In this document: piece by piece, positions 16,963-25,938 of the stretch
Numbering within the stretch: position 1 is the stretch's first letter
Layout of the letters: every line of letters begins with the position of its first letter
Assembly: GCA_945862985.1 (NCBI GenBank)
Contig: CAMAZF010000016.1
Coordinates: 1 to 46,080 of the forward strand
Source of the DNA: Bordetella parapertussis
GTDB lineage: Bacteria > Pseudomonadota > Gammaproteobacteria > Burkholderiales > Burkholderiaceae_A
Direction: 5' to 3'
DNA: 46,080 nt
Position numbers and translations under genes: made by a program
The notes under the pieces: model-generated
What the model was told of the DNA's origin: nothing
Databases searched by the model: none
What the model saw: only the letters and a program-made list of their open reading frames with translations

Positions 16963-18629
16963 ATGCCCTCTGCGCGAACATGCGGAAGCGCGACGTAGTG
17001 CCCCCGAAGGCCCTCGGCTAGACGCTGAGCGGCTGGTTCCGGACGCACGGAACCGTCGATGACCAGACGTTTCTGCGCCAAGAGAATCAGAGGCTTGGCG
17101 AGCTGAAGACACTCCGCCTGCGCCCGTTCTCGACCGGCGACGCCATCTCGAGAGAGATTTGCGCGACCATCGGTGAGCAGCACCAGCACCGAGTCCTCCC
17201 CCGCCCGAGAGATATTGAGCAGCAGGCGATGGGCCAAAGCAAGCCCAGCCCCAAGTGGGCTGCCACCTCCGCCTGGCATGGCCAAAAGGGCGCGCTTGGC
17301 GGCTGTCAGAGAGCGTGTGGGGGGCAGGAGAAGCTGAGCCCCCAGGCCGCCCACACTGATCAGCGCGACTCGATCCCTTCGCACATAACAATCCGCCAAC
17401 AGCAACTCCACCGCTCCCTTGGCCTCATTGAGACGGCTCATCGCCATGGATCCCGATGCATCCACGAGAAAAACGGTTGTGACTGGACGCCTGTGCGCGA
17501 CACGATAAATGTGCAGATCATCGAGGCGCAGACTCAGGCGTCCTCGCGCTTGACGAAATCGTTGCAAGGGCAAGGCTGCACGGAGACTCGGCAGCCATGC
17601 AATCCGCTCTCGCCCGTCACGCGGCGCTTGTCTGAGAAGCCCCATTCTCACGCCACGACCGCTGCGGGTGATGACACGCTGTCCCTGCCGCCCCCCTTCT
17701 CGACGAGCTGGTGGCCGACGGTCTCGCTTGGCCTGCACGAGAGCCTTCAGCAACTGATCCGGCAAGAGTGCCTGGGATGCGAGCACCTCGAGCACTTGTT
17801 CGGAGTAGTCATCTTGAGTCGGTGCATCCGACTCGCTGGGATCGCTTGACTCGGGAGGAGCATCCGTCGGCTCGTCTTGAGCTTCACTTGGTGCTGGGGC
17901 ATCGGAAGGTGGTGCGCTGGGCATGACCCGGGCATGCGGGACCGCTGTGAATGCCAAGGACCAAGCCAGGTCCTCTGCATGACACTCCACTCTTCCACAC
18001 CAGCGTGCCCGTGACCGCATGAGCCTCAGACAGGCCTGCAGTGGCCGGAACGAAAAGATGGCCATCGACATCAACAGTCCGGCCGCCTGTCGAGCCAGTT
18101 CATCGGGGACAGCCACCTCAACATCTGACGCCAACCTGGATGTGCGCTCCGTCTGCTGAGACTCCTCTGAGAATCGCGGCTCATCTCGCAAGTCAATTCC
18201 TAAACCCATCCGATCCGCCAGTACCGGTGCGAGTGCTGGCTCATCTTCCAGTGACTCATCGAGCACCAAAAGCTTGAGCGGATGTAGATCCATCGCCTGC
18301 CCCAGGCGCTGAAGCGTCTCGATGGGCTGTCGTTCTGCCATGGGCAGGACCAACACCGCCTGGACCGAGGCGCCCAGAAGCCCAGGCATCATCACCACCC
18401 GACCAAGCCCCAGGGTCTGGGCGAGATCCATCTGCGGATCGAGGGCCTCAGCATTCAGCCTCGCGGGCAATCGCCTGCAGGAGAGTCCGGCAGACTGCGC
18501 ATGTCGAGCAACGACCGCCGTCAGGGCCTGCCGACTCGGGCCCTCAGACCCTCTGACCCAGAGACCTGACTCCGAGTGCGAAGGCGAGAGCCAGGCCGAA
18601 ACCAGGCAGTCCAGATCGTCAAGGGTCAT
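16932..18629 (-). CDS. bchD: Magnesium chelatase subunit BchD
   Basis: Integrin-domain subunit that bridges BchI and BchH in Mg insertion into protoporphyrin IX. The 565-residue protein has a degenerate AAA region without Walker A at the N-terminus, an acidic Pro/Ser/Glu linker around residues 230-275, and a von Willebrand A domain with the MIDAS motif DASGS near residues 387-391 plus LLTDGRANLS. It starts inside the bchI stop (ATGA). Its 3' end overlaps the opposing bchO by 31 bases. Confidence 0.94.
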   Translation of the reverse strand: MTLDDLDCLVSAWLSPSHSESGLWVRGSEGPSRQALTAVVARHAQSAGLSCRRLPARLNAEALDPQMDLAQTLGLGRVVMMPGLLGASVQAVLVLPMAERQPIETLQRLGQAMDLHPLKLLVLDESLEDEPALAPVLADRMGLGIDLRDEPRFSEESQQTERTSRLASDVEVAVPDELARQAAGLLMSMAIFSFRPLQACLRLMRSRARWCGRVECHAEDLAWSLAFTAVPHARVMPSAPPSDAPAPSEAQDEPTDAPPESSDPSESDAPTQDDYSEQVLEVLASQALLPDQLLKALVQAKRDRRPPARREGGRQGQRVITRSGRGVRMGLLRQAPRDGRERIAWLPSLRAALPLQRFRQARGRLSLRLDDLHIYRVAHRRPVTTVFLVDASGSMAMSRLNEAKGAVELLLADCYVRRDRVALISVGGLGAQLLLPPTRSLTAAKRALLAMPGGGGSPLGAGLALAHRLLLNISRAGEDSVLVLLTDGRANLSRDGVAGRERAQAECLQLAKPLILLAQKRLVIDGSVRPEPAAQRLAEGLRGHYVALPHVRAEGIHAAIQSATQ

Positions 18630-19552
18630 CCGGCCATCTGTTCCAAGGCCAGTTGCACTCGATCACCCGAATCCACGTCGTCCAGCGGATCACGTCGGAG
18701 TCGATGACGCAGCACCATCGGGGCTACGGCTCGAACGGATTCAATCCCTGCTCGCTTCTGTCCATGCAGCGCCGCGTAGGCCTTAGACGCCCTTAACAGG
18801 GCGAGCTCGCCTCGCAGGCCGTCGGTTCCCAAGGTCATGCAGAGCTTGGCGACGGCTTCCAGCAGCCCCTCATCGGCCTTGATCTTGAGCAGGGCCTTTC
18901 TGGCCGCAAGAATGCGCTTTCTGAGTGCCGCTTGCTCATCGGCCCATACGGTCGCGAAACCCTCAGGGTCTCGGTCATACGCCTCTCGGCGAACAACAAC
19001 CTCCACCCGCTCCCTCAAGTCAGTCGGAGTCCGCACCTCCACCGAGAGCCCAAATCGGTCGAGCAACTGTGGACGCAGCTCGCCCTCCTCTGGGTTACCA
19101 CTGCCCACCAGAACAAAGGCAGCGGGGTGCACCACGCTCAGTCCCTCGCGCTCTACCCGACTCTCGCCACTTGCAGCCACGTCAATGAGCAGGTCAACGA
19201 GATGGTCCTCCAAAAGGTTGATCTCATCGACATAGAGAAAGCCCTGGTGAGCCTTGGAGAGCAGCCCCGGCTCAAAGACCTTCTCGCCCGTTGCGAGAAG
19301 TCGCTCGAGATTGATGGAGCCGAGAATGCGATCTTCGGTCGCTCCGAGGGGCAAGTCCACCACAGGGACAGCCCGCTTATTGAGCGGAGGCAGAACATCC
19401 GCGAGCGCTCGCACCGCAGTGGACTTCCCGGTGCCACGATGGCCGAGAATGAGCACGCCGCCCACCATGGGGTCTACTGCAGCAATGAGCAGTCCCAGCT
19501 GCATCTCTGCCTGGCCCACAAGGGCTGAAAACGGATAAGGGGATTTCGTCAT
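18626..19552 (-). CDS. bchI: Magnesium chelatase ATPase BchI (compact form)
   Basis: AAA+ ATPase ring subunit of Mg-chelatase. The protein has 308 residues: PFSALVGQ at the start, Walker A GHRGTGKST near residue 37, PVVDLPLGATEDR, Walker B LYVDEINLL, VGSGNPEEGELRPQLLDRFG and HRLRRDPLDD at the end. Compared with well-known BchI proteins of 335-350 residues, the stretch between the Walker A helix and PVVDLPLG is reduced to about six residues (PLNKRA), removing roughly 25-30 residues that often include a CP motif. All catalytic motifs remain. A GGGG site precedes the ATG at 19552. It is coupled to bchD. Confidence 0.94.
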   Translation of the reverse strand: MTKSPYPFSALVGQAEMQLGLLIAAVDPMVGGVLILGHRGTGKSTAVRALADVLPPLNKRAVPVVDLPLGATEDRILGSINLERLLATGEKVFEPGLLSKAHQGFLYVDEINLLEDHLVDLLIDVAASGESRVEREGLSVVHPAAFVLVGSGNPEEGELRPQLLDRFGLSVEVRTPTDLRERVEVVVRREAYDRDPEGFATVWADEQAALRKRILAARKALLKIKADEGLLEAVAKLCMTLGTDGLRGELALLRASKAYAALHGQKRAGIESVRAVAPMVLRHRLRRDPLDDVDSGDRVQLALEQMAG

Positions 19553-19555
19553 CCC

Positions 19556-19599
19556 CGAACTTTGCCTCTGACAGGCTATGCCGTCAATTTAGAGTGACA
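19556..19599 (-). promoter_or_regulatory. Possible PpsR-like site upstream of bchI
   Basis: On the minus strand TGTCACTCTAAATTGACG (19582-19599) matches TGT-N12-ACA in five of six fixed bases and overlaps the 3' end of the preceding glycosidase gene. Eight bases further on, the half site TGTCA begins at 19573, but its partner half (TCG) is poor. TTGACG at the end of the first site could serve as a -35. This is a tentative call. Confidence 0.3.
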
Positions 19600-21223
19600 A
19601 AGCAAAGACCGCTACTGCACCCGCCGGCAGGCTGACCCGCAGTGTGCCCTCTGAGGAGACCTCAGAGTCAGCCCCCATGGCACCGAGGAGGGGGCGAGCG
19701 AGCCTCCAGCGTGAGAGCCCGCTCACCGCTTGGGTCAGCACCTCCTCACCATAGTTGATCAGAACAAGGGTTCCCTCATTCTCGTGGCGAAGCTCCATGC
19801 CCAGAACCGAGCCCTCGGCCAGCACCTGCAAGCGCTGACCCTGCGCGATCGAGGGCCTCATATTGCGGAGTTGAATGAGCTGTCGATAGAAATGCAGCAC
19901 TCCATCTGGCCTTCCCTCTTCAAGCGCCACGTTCTGTTGAACCTGATTGTCTGAAGCAGCACGAAAAGGCTGACCCGACGTGAAGCCCGAGCTCGATGCC
20001 GCCCAGCTCATCGGGGTGCGAAGCCCCCAGTCTCCTGAGAGCGAGGCATTGGAGCTCATACCAATCTCTTCGCCGTAATAGAGATAGGGGGTGCCCGGCA
20101 GCAGCAGAATGGAGGCGGCTGCGCGCTTGGCTCGACCCTGATCGCCCTTCACCTGATTCCAGACCCGATCCCCTGCGAAGCGATCGTGATTGGAGAGAAA
20201 CACCGCCGGGTTCGCTGGAAGGCTACGGATATGAGAGGCCAGAGCAGCGACATGGGCCTGGGTTGGGTTGTTCACCGCCGAGAAGAGCTTGCCAGGCAGA
20301 TCGAAGTCAAAAGCCTGGCCACAGGACTCGGTGGTGTCCTTCACCGCCGCGGGTGCCTCGCAGACCATATGGGCATGGGGTACCTGGCGAACCAGTTCAC
20401 GCACCCGTCGCATGATGGCGTGGCTCTCAGGTTGGTTGTCCCAGTTGCGTGCGTCGTTCTCCACGAGATGCTTCGTGGCGTCAAAACGAATTCCGTCGAG
20501 GCCTAGGTTCAGCCAATGCCGAATATTGTCGAAGTGGAAGGTCTCAACCGCGGGGTTTCGCCAGTTAAAGTCGGGCATGTTCGAGCCAAAGGTGGCGAAG
20601 TAATGACCCGTGTCTGTGGCGTACCAAGGGTCCTTCCCCCAGACGTCCCACCCTGTGGGCTTCTGGACCTGCCAGACAAAGTATTCGCGGTCCGGATGAG
20701 TCGGACTCGAACGAGCATTCCGAAAGAGCGGGTGCTGATCGCTGGCGTGATTGATCAGGTAGTCCGTGATCACTCCGATGCCCTTGGCGTGCGCAGCCTG
20801 AATGAACGCGCGAAGATCCTCTGCCGACCCGTAGTCAGGTTCGATTGCTCGGTAGTCTTGTACGGCATAGCCGTGATCACGGTCGGAGCTGGCCGTCACC
20901 GGCATCAGCCAGATGCCTTTGATGCCCAGAGAGGACAGATAATCCAGGCGCTGGGTCAGCCCCTTGAGGTCTCCAATGCCGTCGCCATTGCTGTCTTGAT
21001 AGGCCCTCACATAAATCTGCATGACAGCGCCATAGGGCCAGTCCTTCGCCAACCCAGATCCCGGGACCGCGAGCTGGACTGCACCTCGATCGGTGACCGC
21101 AATGGTGCTTGGTGCCGGCGTCGGGCTGGAGACAACAGAGGAGTTTGGAGCGGCTCCCGATCCGCCGCATGCGAGCAGGGGGAGTGCAAACAGGAGACTG
21201 ACGAGAGGCTTTAGCATGTTCAT
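19589..21223 (-). CDS. Secreted GH13 family glycosidase lipoprotein
   Basis: Alpha-amylase-family enzyme acting on alpha-glucans or alpha-glucosides outside the cytoplasm. The 544-residue protein has a signal peptide with lipobox (PLLAC, Cys19), a Pro/Ser linker, then a (beta/alpha)8 domain: region I DYLINHA (154-160), region II GIRFDATKH with nucleophile Asp248, region III MVCEAP with acid/base Glu289, and region IV SNHD with Asp347. A C-terminal all-beta domain ends the chain. The N-terminal signature QIYVRAYQDSNGDGIGDLKGL is shared by alpha-glucosidases, trehalose synthases and periplasmic amylases, so exact specificity is open. It lies 36 bases upstream of bchI on the same strand and could be co-transcribed with it. 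Confidence 0.88.
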   Translation of the reverse strand: MNMLKPLVSLLFALPLLACGGSGAAPNSSVVSSPTPAPSTIAVTDRGAVQLAVPGSGLAKDWPYGAVMQIYVRAYQDSNGDGIGDLKGLTQRLDYLSSLGIKGIWLMPVTASSDRDHGYAVQDYRAIEPDYGSAEDLRAFIQAAHAKGIGVITDYLINHASDQHPLFRNARSSPTHPDREYFVWQVQKPTGWDVWGKDPWYATDTGHYFATFGSNMPDFNWRNPAVETFHFDNIRHWLNLGLDGIRFDATKHLVENDARNWDNQPESHAIMRRVRELVRQVPHAHMVCEAPAAVKDTTESCGQAFDFDLPGKLFSAVNNPTQAHVAALASHIRSLPANPAVFLSNHDRFAGDRVWNQVKGDQGRAKRAAASILLLPGTPYLYYGEEIGMSSNASLSGDWGLRTPMSWAASSSGFTSGQPFRAASDNQVQQNVALEEGRPDGVLHFYRQLIQLRNMRPSIAQGQRLQVLAEGSVLGMELRHENEGTLVLINYGEEVLTQAVSGLSRWRLARPLLGAMGADSEVSSEGTLRVSLPAGAVAVFALSL

Positions 21224-21280
21224 CGCAGCACAAGTTTAACGAGGCTGTTATGGTTTGAGCACGCGCAGGGAGATAGATTG

Positions 21281-21463
<183 letters not shown>

Positions 21464-21476
21464 TCGAAGACTGGAG

Positions 21477-21482
21477 AGTATA
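21477..21482 (-). promoter_or_regulatory. Possible -10 element of the tRNA-fMet gene
   Basis: TATACT on the minus strand ends 13 bases before the mature tRNA 5' end, giving a short leader. No good -35 was found at 16-18 bases. The hexamer overlaps the ribosome-binding region of the divergent Nudix gene, so tRNA transcription and Nudix initiation share these bases. Confidence 0.4.
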
Positions 21483-21483
21483 C

Positions 21484-22032
21484 ATGAATTTCTGTTCAGG
21501 CTGCGGCCATGCGGTTCGCCGCGAGGTACCGGCCGATGACAATCGCCTGCGCGCGGTGTGCAGCCATTGCAAGACCGTGCATTACGAGAATCCGAAGATG
21601 GTCCTGGGCACCATCCCGACTCATGAGGGACAAGTGCTTTTATGCCGACGGGCGATCGAACCGCGCCATGGGTTCTGGACGCTTCCTGCCGGCTTCATGG
21701 AACTTGGCGAATCCACTGCCGACGGAGCGATTCGAGAAACCATTGAAGAAGCGGGGGCCGACATCGAACTGGGCAGACTGTTCGCAGTCTTCGATATCCC
21801 GCATGTCGACCAAGTCCACCTCTTTTATCTGGCCGCCATGCGAAGCACCAAGCTCGACCCAGGTCCAGAGACGCTGGAGGCGGCGCTCTTTGATGAGTCA
21901 GACATCCCCTGGAACGATCTGGCATTTCGCTCGGTCCGCATGGCACTCGAGCATTTTTTCGAAGATCGGCGACTCGGGCTGGAGCGCGTCCACAGTGGCT
22001 CTATTACGCGCCCCCCGACACCTTACGCGTGA
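21484..22032 (+). CDS. Nudix hydrolase with N-terminal zinc ribbon
   Basis: Hydrolase of nucleoside diphosphate-X compounds, cytoplasmic. The 182-residue protein has a four-Cys zinc ribbon (Cys4, 7, 26, 29) and the Nudix box from Gly70 (G-x5-E76-x7-R84-E85-x2-E88-E89-x-G91), complete in all metal-binding residues. Zinc-ribbon Nudix proteins of this layout include NADH pyrophosphatase relatives, but the SQPWPFPxS motif of NudC was not seen, so the substrate stays open. The ATG at 21484 has GGAG eight bases upstream; earlier in-frame codons overlap the tRNA. Its stop overlaps the aat start by four bases. Confidence 0.88.
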   Translation: MNFCSGCGHAVRREVPADDNRLRAVCSHCKTVHYENPKMVLGTIPTHEGQVLLCRRAIEPRHGFWTLPAGFMELGESTADGAIRETIEEAGADIELGRLFAVFDIPHVDQVHLFYLAAMRSTKLDPGPETLEAALFDESDIPWNDLAFRSVRMALEHFFEDRRLGLERVHSGSITRPPTPYA

Positions 22033-22778
22033 GTCAAGCCAACACCCCTCGTCTCTCCTGGATTGAGCCTGACGGCAGCTTCCCACCGAGCCGACTCGCA
22101 TGGCCAGAGGAAAGTGGTGCCAACGGGCTGCTTGCGGCCAGTGACCAGATCACGGTTCCCATGTTGCTTCAGGCTTATCGACGCGGCATCTTCCCCTGGT
22201 CAGGCCCCGGCGAGCCGGTGCTCTGGTGGACCCCCACTCCGCGCATGGTGCTGCGTGTCTCCGAGTTCCGCCGCCACAAGTCCCTCCGGCAGGCCGTTCG
22301 GAAGGCGGCGCAGGCGGGCTTGGTCCTTCGACTCAACGATGACTTCGTGTCAGTGATGCGAGCCTGTGCGCAGCCGCGTGAGGGCCAAGATGGCACTTGG
22401 ATCACTCCAGCGATCATTCGAGCCTATGCAGGGCTTCACACCCTGGGCTGCGCGCACTCCATCAGCCTTCACCGTGGCACAGACATGATCGGCGGGCTTT
22501 ACCTCGTCTCCATTGGCCACATGATCTTTGGAGAGAGCATGTTCAGCAGAGAGCCCAACGCCTCCAAGCTCTGCCTCGACGCCTTGGTTCGGCTGGCTGC
22601 GTCACAGGGTGCGCCCTACATTGACTGCCAACAACAAACTCAGCACCTCGCGCTTTATGGCGCCCATCCTATTGCGCGGGAGCGGTTTGAATCCGAAGTG
22701 CTTTCCAATGTGGACCTGCCTGCACTAGACTGGGGGGTGAAAACCCTGCCATGGCCAACCTCCGCGACCTCCCCCTAA
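22029..22778 (+). CDS. aat: Leucyl/phenylalanyl-tRNA-protein transferase
   Basis: Transfers Leu or Phe from tRNA to proteins with N-terminal Arg or Lys, making them ClpS/ClpAP degradation targets. The 249-residue protein has [51 protein letters not shown] and [11 protein letters not shown], all conserved Aat segments. GTG at 22029 overlaps the Nudix stop (GTGA). It overlaps bpt by 28 bases. A frame with Aat, Bpt and PyrD in this order is typical of Burkholderiales. Confidence 0.95.
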   Translation: MSQANTPRLSWIEPDGSFPPSRLAWPEESGANGLLAASDQITVPMLLQAYRRGIFPWSGPGEPVLWWTPTPRMVLRVSEFRRHKSLRQAVRKAAQAGLVLRLNDDFVSVMRACAQPREGQDGTWITPAIIRAYAGLHTLGCAHSISLHRGTDMIGGLYLVSIGHMIFGESMFSREPNASKLCLDALVRLAASQGAPYIDCQQQTQHLALYGAHPIARERFESEVLSNVDLPALDWGVKTLPWPTSATSP

Positions 22779-23488
22779 GCCGACTGCAGTTCTACGTCAC
22801 GGCCCCATACCCTTGCAGCTACATTGAAGGGCGCAAAGCACGCTCGCAGGTGGCCACACCAAACCACCTCATTCAGTCGAAGGTGTATAGCGATCTGGTT
22901 CAACTTGGGTTTCGGCGCAGCGGTGTTTTTTCTTATCGACCCTATTGCGACAACTGCCGAGCATGTCAGCCCATACGCGTGCCCGTAGCCGAATTCAATC
23001 CCAGCAAGACCCAGCTTCGAACCTGGCGCAAGCTCTCCGCAAAACTCCAGGCGCAGGAAGTCCCCTTGATGTTTTCGGACGAACATTACGCCCTCTACCT
23101 GCGCTACCAGAGCGGTCGACACATGGGCGGCGGAATGGACCAAGACAGCCGCGACCAGTACGCCCAGTTTCTTCTGCAGAGCCAGGTCGACACCCGGCTG
23201 ATTACCTTCCGAGAAGAGGGTCGCTTGGTGATGGTCTCGCTCATTGACCGACTGCAGAGCGGGCTCTCCGCCGTCTATACCTTCTTCGATCCAGATCGGG
23301 CTCGAGACTCTCTCGGAACCTTTGGGGTGCTCTGGCAGATCGCCGAGTGTCATCGCCTCGGACTCGAGTACGTCTACCTTGGCTACTACATCGAAGAGAG
23401 CCCTAAGATGTCCTACAAGGCTCGTTTTCGGCCTGCTGAAGTGCTCTCTCAGGGGCAGTGGACGCCCATCGAAACGCCTCGCGCATGA
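22751..23488 (+). CDS. bpt: Aspartate/glutamate leucyltransferase Bpt
   Basis: Adds Leu to proteins with N-terminal Asp or Glu, the second bacterial N-end-rule transferase and a relative of eukaryotic ATE1. The 245-residue protein carries [12 protein letters not shown], the Cys-rich [26 protein letters not shown], and near the C-terminus [18 protein letters not shown]. The 28-base overlap with aat and ATGA overlap with pyrD indicate a single mRNA. Confidence 0.95.
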   Translation: MANLRDLPLSRLQFYVTAPYPCSYIEGRKARSQVATPNHLIQSKVYSDLVQLGFRRSGVFSYRPYCDNCRACQPIRVPVAEFNPSKTQLRTWRKLSAKLQAQEVPLMFSDEHYALYLRYQSGRHMGGGMDQDSRDQYAQFLLQSQVDTRLITFREEGRLVMVSLIDRLQSGLSAVYTFFDPDRARDSLGTFGVLWQIAECHRLGLEYVYLGYYIEESPKMSYKARFRPAEVLSQGQWTPIETPRA

Positions 23489-24546
23489 CCTTTTTCAGCA
23501 GCAGTTATCGCTGGATGCGTCCAGTGCTCTTCTCCCTGCCACCCGAGCGCGCACACGACCTGAGTCTTCAGGCGTTTCAATGGATGAATGACTCGGCGGG
23601 ATTCCTCTTGCCCGCAGCGGAACCACTCCCCTTTCCCGCACCTGTTCAAGTGGCTGGCCTCTCCTTTCCCAATCCAGTTGGGCTCGCGGCGGGGCTGGAT
23701 AAGAATGCAGCGCACATCGATGCCCTCGCGCGCTTCGGGTTTGGTTTCATTGAGGTCGGAACAGTGACGCCGAACGCTCAGCCCGGAAATCCTCAGCCCC
23801 GCATGTTTCGATTGGCTGAACATCAAGCCATCATCAATCGAATGGGCTTCAACAACCTGGGACTTGAGACCTTCCTCAAGAATGTCTCGACATCTTCATG
23901 GGTTCGAGACAAGCGGGGAGTGCTGGGCCTGAACATCGGAAAGAACGCAAGCACACCAGTGGATCGTGCGGAGGACGACTACCTCACGGGCCTTCGGGGG
24001 GTCTATCCCTGGGCTGACTACATCACCATCAACATCTCCTCACCCAACACCAAGGGACTGCGCGACCTGCAAGGCGAGGCCGCGCTTCATCGACTGCTTG
24101 GCGCGCTCCGAAGAGAGGCCACTCAACTGCACCAGCGTCATCAAAGACGGGTTCCGCTCTTTCTCAAAGTCGCGCCAGACCTTGATGAGGCGGGCATTGC
24201 AGCCATTGCTCAGGCGGTCACGACACACGATATCGAGGCCATCATTGCAACCAACACGACCCTGGACCGTTCACAAGTGGCGGGGCATGTACACGCTGAG
24301 GAAGCGGGCGGCTTGTCCGGCAGCCCCGTCCTCGAGAAGTCGAATCAAGTGCTGAAGGCCCTTCGGGAGCAGCTGCACCCTGAGGTGGCGCTCATCGGAG
24401 TGGGCGGCATCCTCTCCGCCCAGGATGGCCGCGAGAAAATGCGGCTGGGTGCGAACCTCGTTCAGGTCTACAGCGGTCTGATCTACCGCGGCCCTCAGCT
24501 GGTCTCAGACCTGGTTGCCGCCCTGTCTGACTGCCAACGTGCATAG
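23485..24546 (+). CDS. pyrD: Dihydroorotate dehydrogenase, quinone-dependent class 2
   Basis: Membrane-associated flavoenzyme oxidising dihydroorotate to orotate in pyrimidine synthesis. The 353-residue protein from the ATG at 23485 has an N-terminal helical quinone-binding domain, [38 protein letters not shown] and the catalytic Ser loop [22 protein letters not shown] and [11 protein letters not shown] bind the FMN phosphate. The open frame begins upstream at 23458, but the ATGA overlap with bpt gives the conserved start. Its end overlaps the opposing lutB by 52 bases. Confidence 0.95.
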   Translation: MTFFSSSYRWMRPVLFSLPPERAHDLSLQAFQWMNDSAGFLLPAAEPLPFPAPVQVAGLSFPNPVGLAAGLDKNAAHIDALARFGFGFIEVGTVTPNAQPGNPQPRMFRLAEHQAIINRMGFNNLGLETFLKNVSTSSWVRDKRGVLGLNIGKNASTPVDRAEDDYLTGLRGVYPWADYITINISSPNTKGLRDLQGEAALHRLLGALRREATQLHQRHQRRVPLFLKVAPDLDEAGIAAIAQAVTTHDIEAIIATNTTLDRSQVAGHVHAEEAGGLSGSPVLEKSNQVLKALREQLHPEVALIGVGGILSAQDGREKMRLGANLVQVYSGLIYRGPQLVSDLVAALSDCQRA

Positions 24547-25928
24547 CGCTGACTGAACGTTCCACTCGAGGGCGCGGGCATGTCACGCGAGGCACTCCAA
24601 CCTTTTACCCAAGGCAGACTGCGAATGAGTCCCCTGCGATTGGCCATCAGGCGCAACACGCGGCTTCCGATACGTGTGGTGAGCCGATACAGCGGCGGAC
24701 GCGCAGCCACATAGGACCAAACGGCAAGTCCGACTCTTTCCGTCCATGGCCTGAGGTGCCGCTCAAACTGACGCTCCCGAAGTTTTCGCAGCAGGTCAGG
24801 CAAGGGGATCTTCACGGGACAAACCACGTGACATTCGCCACACAGCGTGGCAGCCTGAGGCAGATCGAGTGTGTTTTCTAAGCCCGTGTAGGACGGGGTC
24901 AGCACTGACCCCATGGGACCAGGATAGACCCAGCCATAGGCATGTCCACCAATCTTCTGGTAGACGGGGCAGTGGTTCATACAGGCCCCGCATCGAATGC
25001 ATCGAAGCATCTCTTGAAACTCACTGCCCAGCAGAGATGATCGCCCGCCATCCACCAGGACAAAATAAAGATGGTCGGGTCCGTCGGGCTCTCCCTGCGC
25101 TCTGGTGCCCGTGAGGAGCGAGATGTAATTGGAGATGGACTGGCCAGTGGCCGATCGGGTGAGCAGGCGGGCGATCGTGGCGAAGTCCTCGAGGGTGGGA
25201 AGCACTTTCTCAATGCCCGTGACCACCACATGGACCTTTGGCATGATGGTGCACATGCCCTCGTTGCCTTCGTTGGTCACGAGTGCAACGGAGCCGGTTT
25301 CGGCGATCACAAAATTACCCCCCGTCACCCCCATGTCCGAGCGCAGAAACTTCGGCCTCAACTGCTCTCGGGCCTCACGAGTGAGCTCAGAAATATCTGA
25401 GAGCGGTGGTTTGTGATGCACCTTGGAGAAGAGCTCAGAGATCTCTTCCTTGTCCTTATGGATCACAGGCGCAATGATGTGGCTGGGCGCTTCGTTGTTA
25501 TTGATCTGTAGGATGTATTCACCCAGGTCGGTCTCAACTGGCTCGACCCCTGCCGCCCGCAGCGCATCGTTGAGCGCCATCTCCTCGGAGACCATCGACT
25601 TGGACTTGGTCACCGTCTTGGCCTCGTGCCGACGTGCAATCTCCACCACCATCTCACTGGCCTCTGCGGCAGACTCGGCAAACAGCACCGTGGCACCCTG
25701 GGCTGTCGCGTTCTTCTCAAAGATCTCGAGATACAGATCCAGGCGGGAAATGGCCCGATCACGGCGCTCGACCGCGGCCGTGCGAGTCGCCTCGAAGTCG
25801 ATCTCTTGGATGGCCACCGAGCGAGCCGTGACGAACTTCTGGCTCAGACGTTTGAGGTTCTTCTGGAGCCGGACGTCAGCGAGCTTTTGGCCCGCACGGG
25901 CTTTGAAGTGCATGGATTGGACTTGCAC
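24495..25928 (-). CDS. lutB: LutB-type iron-sulfur protein (lactate oxidation)
   Basis: Component of the LutABC/YkgEFG L-lactate dehydrogenase complex. The 477-residue protein has an N-terminal LUD domain with KSKSMVSEEMALN, GVTGGNFVIAETGS and TIMPKVHVVVTGIEK, then ferredoxin-type motifs CIRCGACMNHCP (near residue 308) and CGECHVVCPVKIP (near 361). GTG at 25928 is chosen because AGGAG lies seven bases upstream, right after the lutA stop; an ATG five codons later has no site. The product could also serve another 2-hydroxy acid. No lutC follows, since pyrD lies next in the opposite direction with 52 bases overlapping. Confidence 0.88.
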   Translation of the reverse strand: MQVQSMHFKARAGQKLADVRLQKNLKRLSQKFVTARSVAIQEIDFEATRTAAVERRDRAISRLDLYLEIFEKNATAQGATVLFAESAAEASEMVVEIARRHEAKTVTKSKSMVSEEMALNDALRAAGVEPVETDLGEYILQINNNEAPSHIIAPVIHKDKEEISELFSKVHHKPPLSDISELTREAREQLRPKFLRSDMGVTGGNFVIAETGSVALVTNEGNEGMCTIMPKVHVVVTGIEKVLPTLEDFATIARLLTRSATGQSISNYISLLTGTRAQGEPDGPDHLYFVLVDGGRSSLLGSEFQEMLRCIRCGACMNHCPVYQKIGGHAYGWVYPGPMGSVLTPSYTGLENTLDLPQAATLCGECHVVCPVKIPLPDLLRKLRERQFERHLRPWTERVGLAVWSYVAARPPLYRLTTRIGSRVLRLMANRRGLIRSLPWVKGWSASRDMPAPSSGTFSQRYARWQSDRAATRSETS

Positions 25929-25938
25929 GATGACGCTC

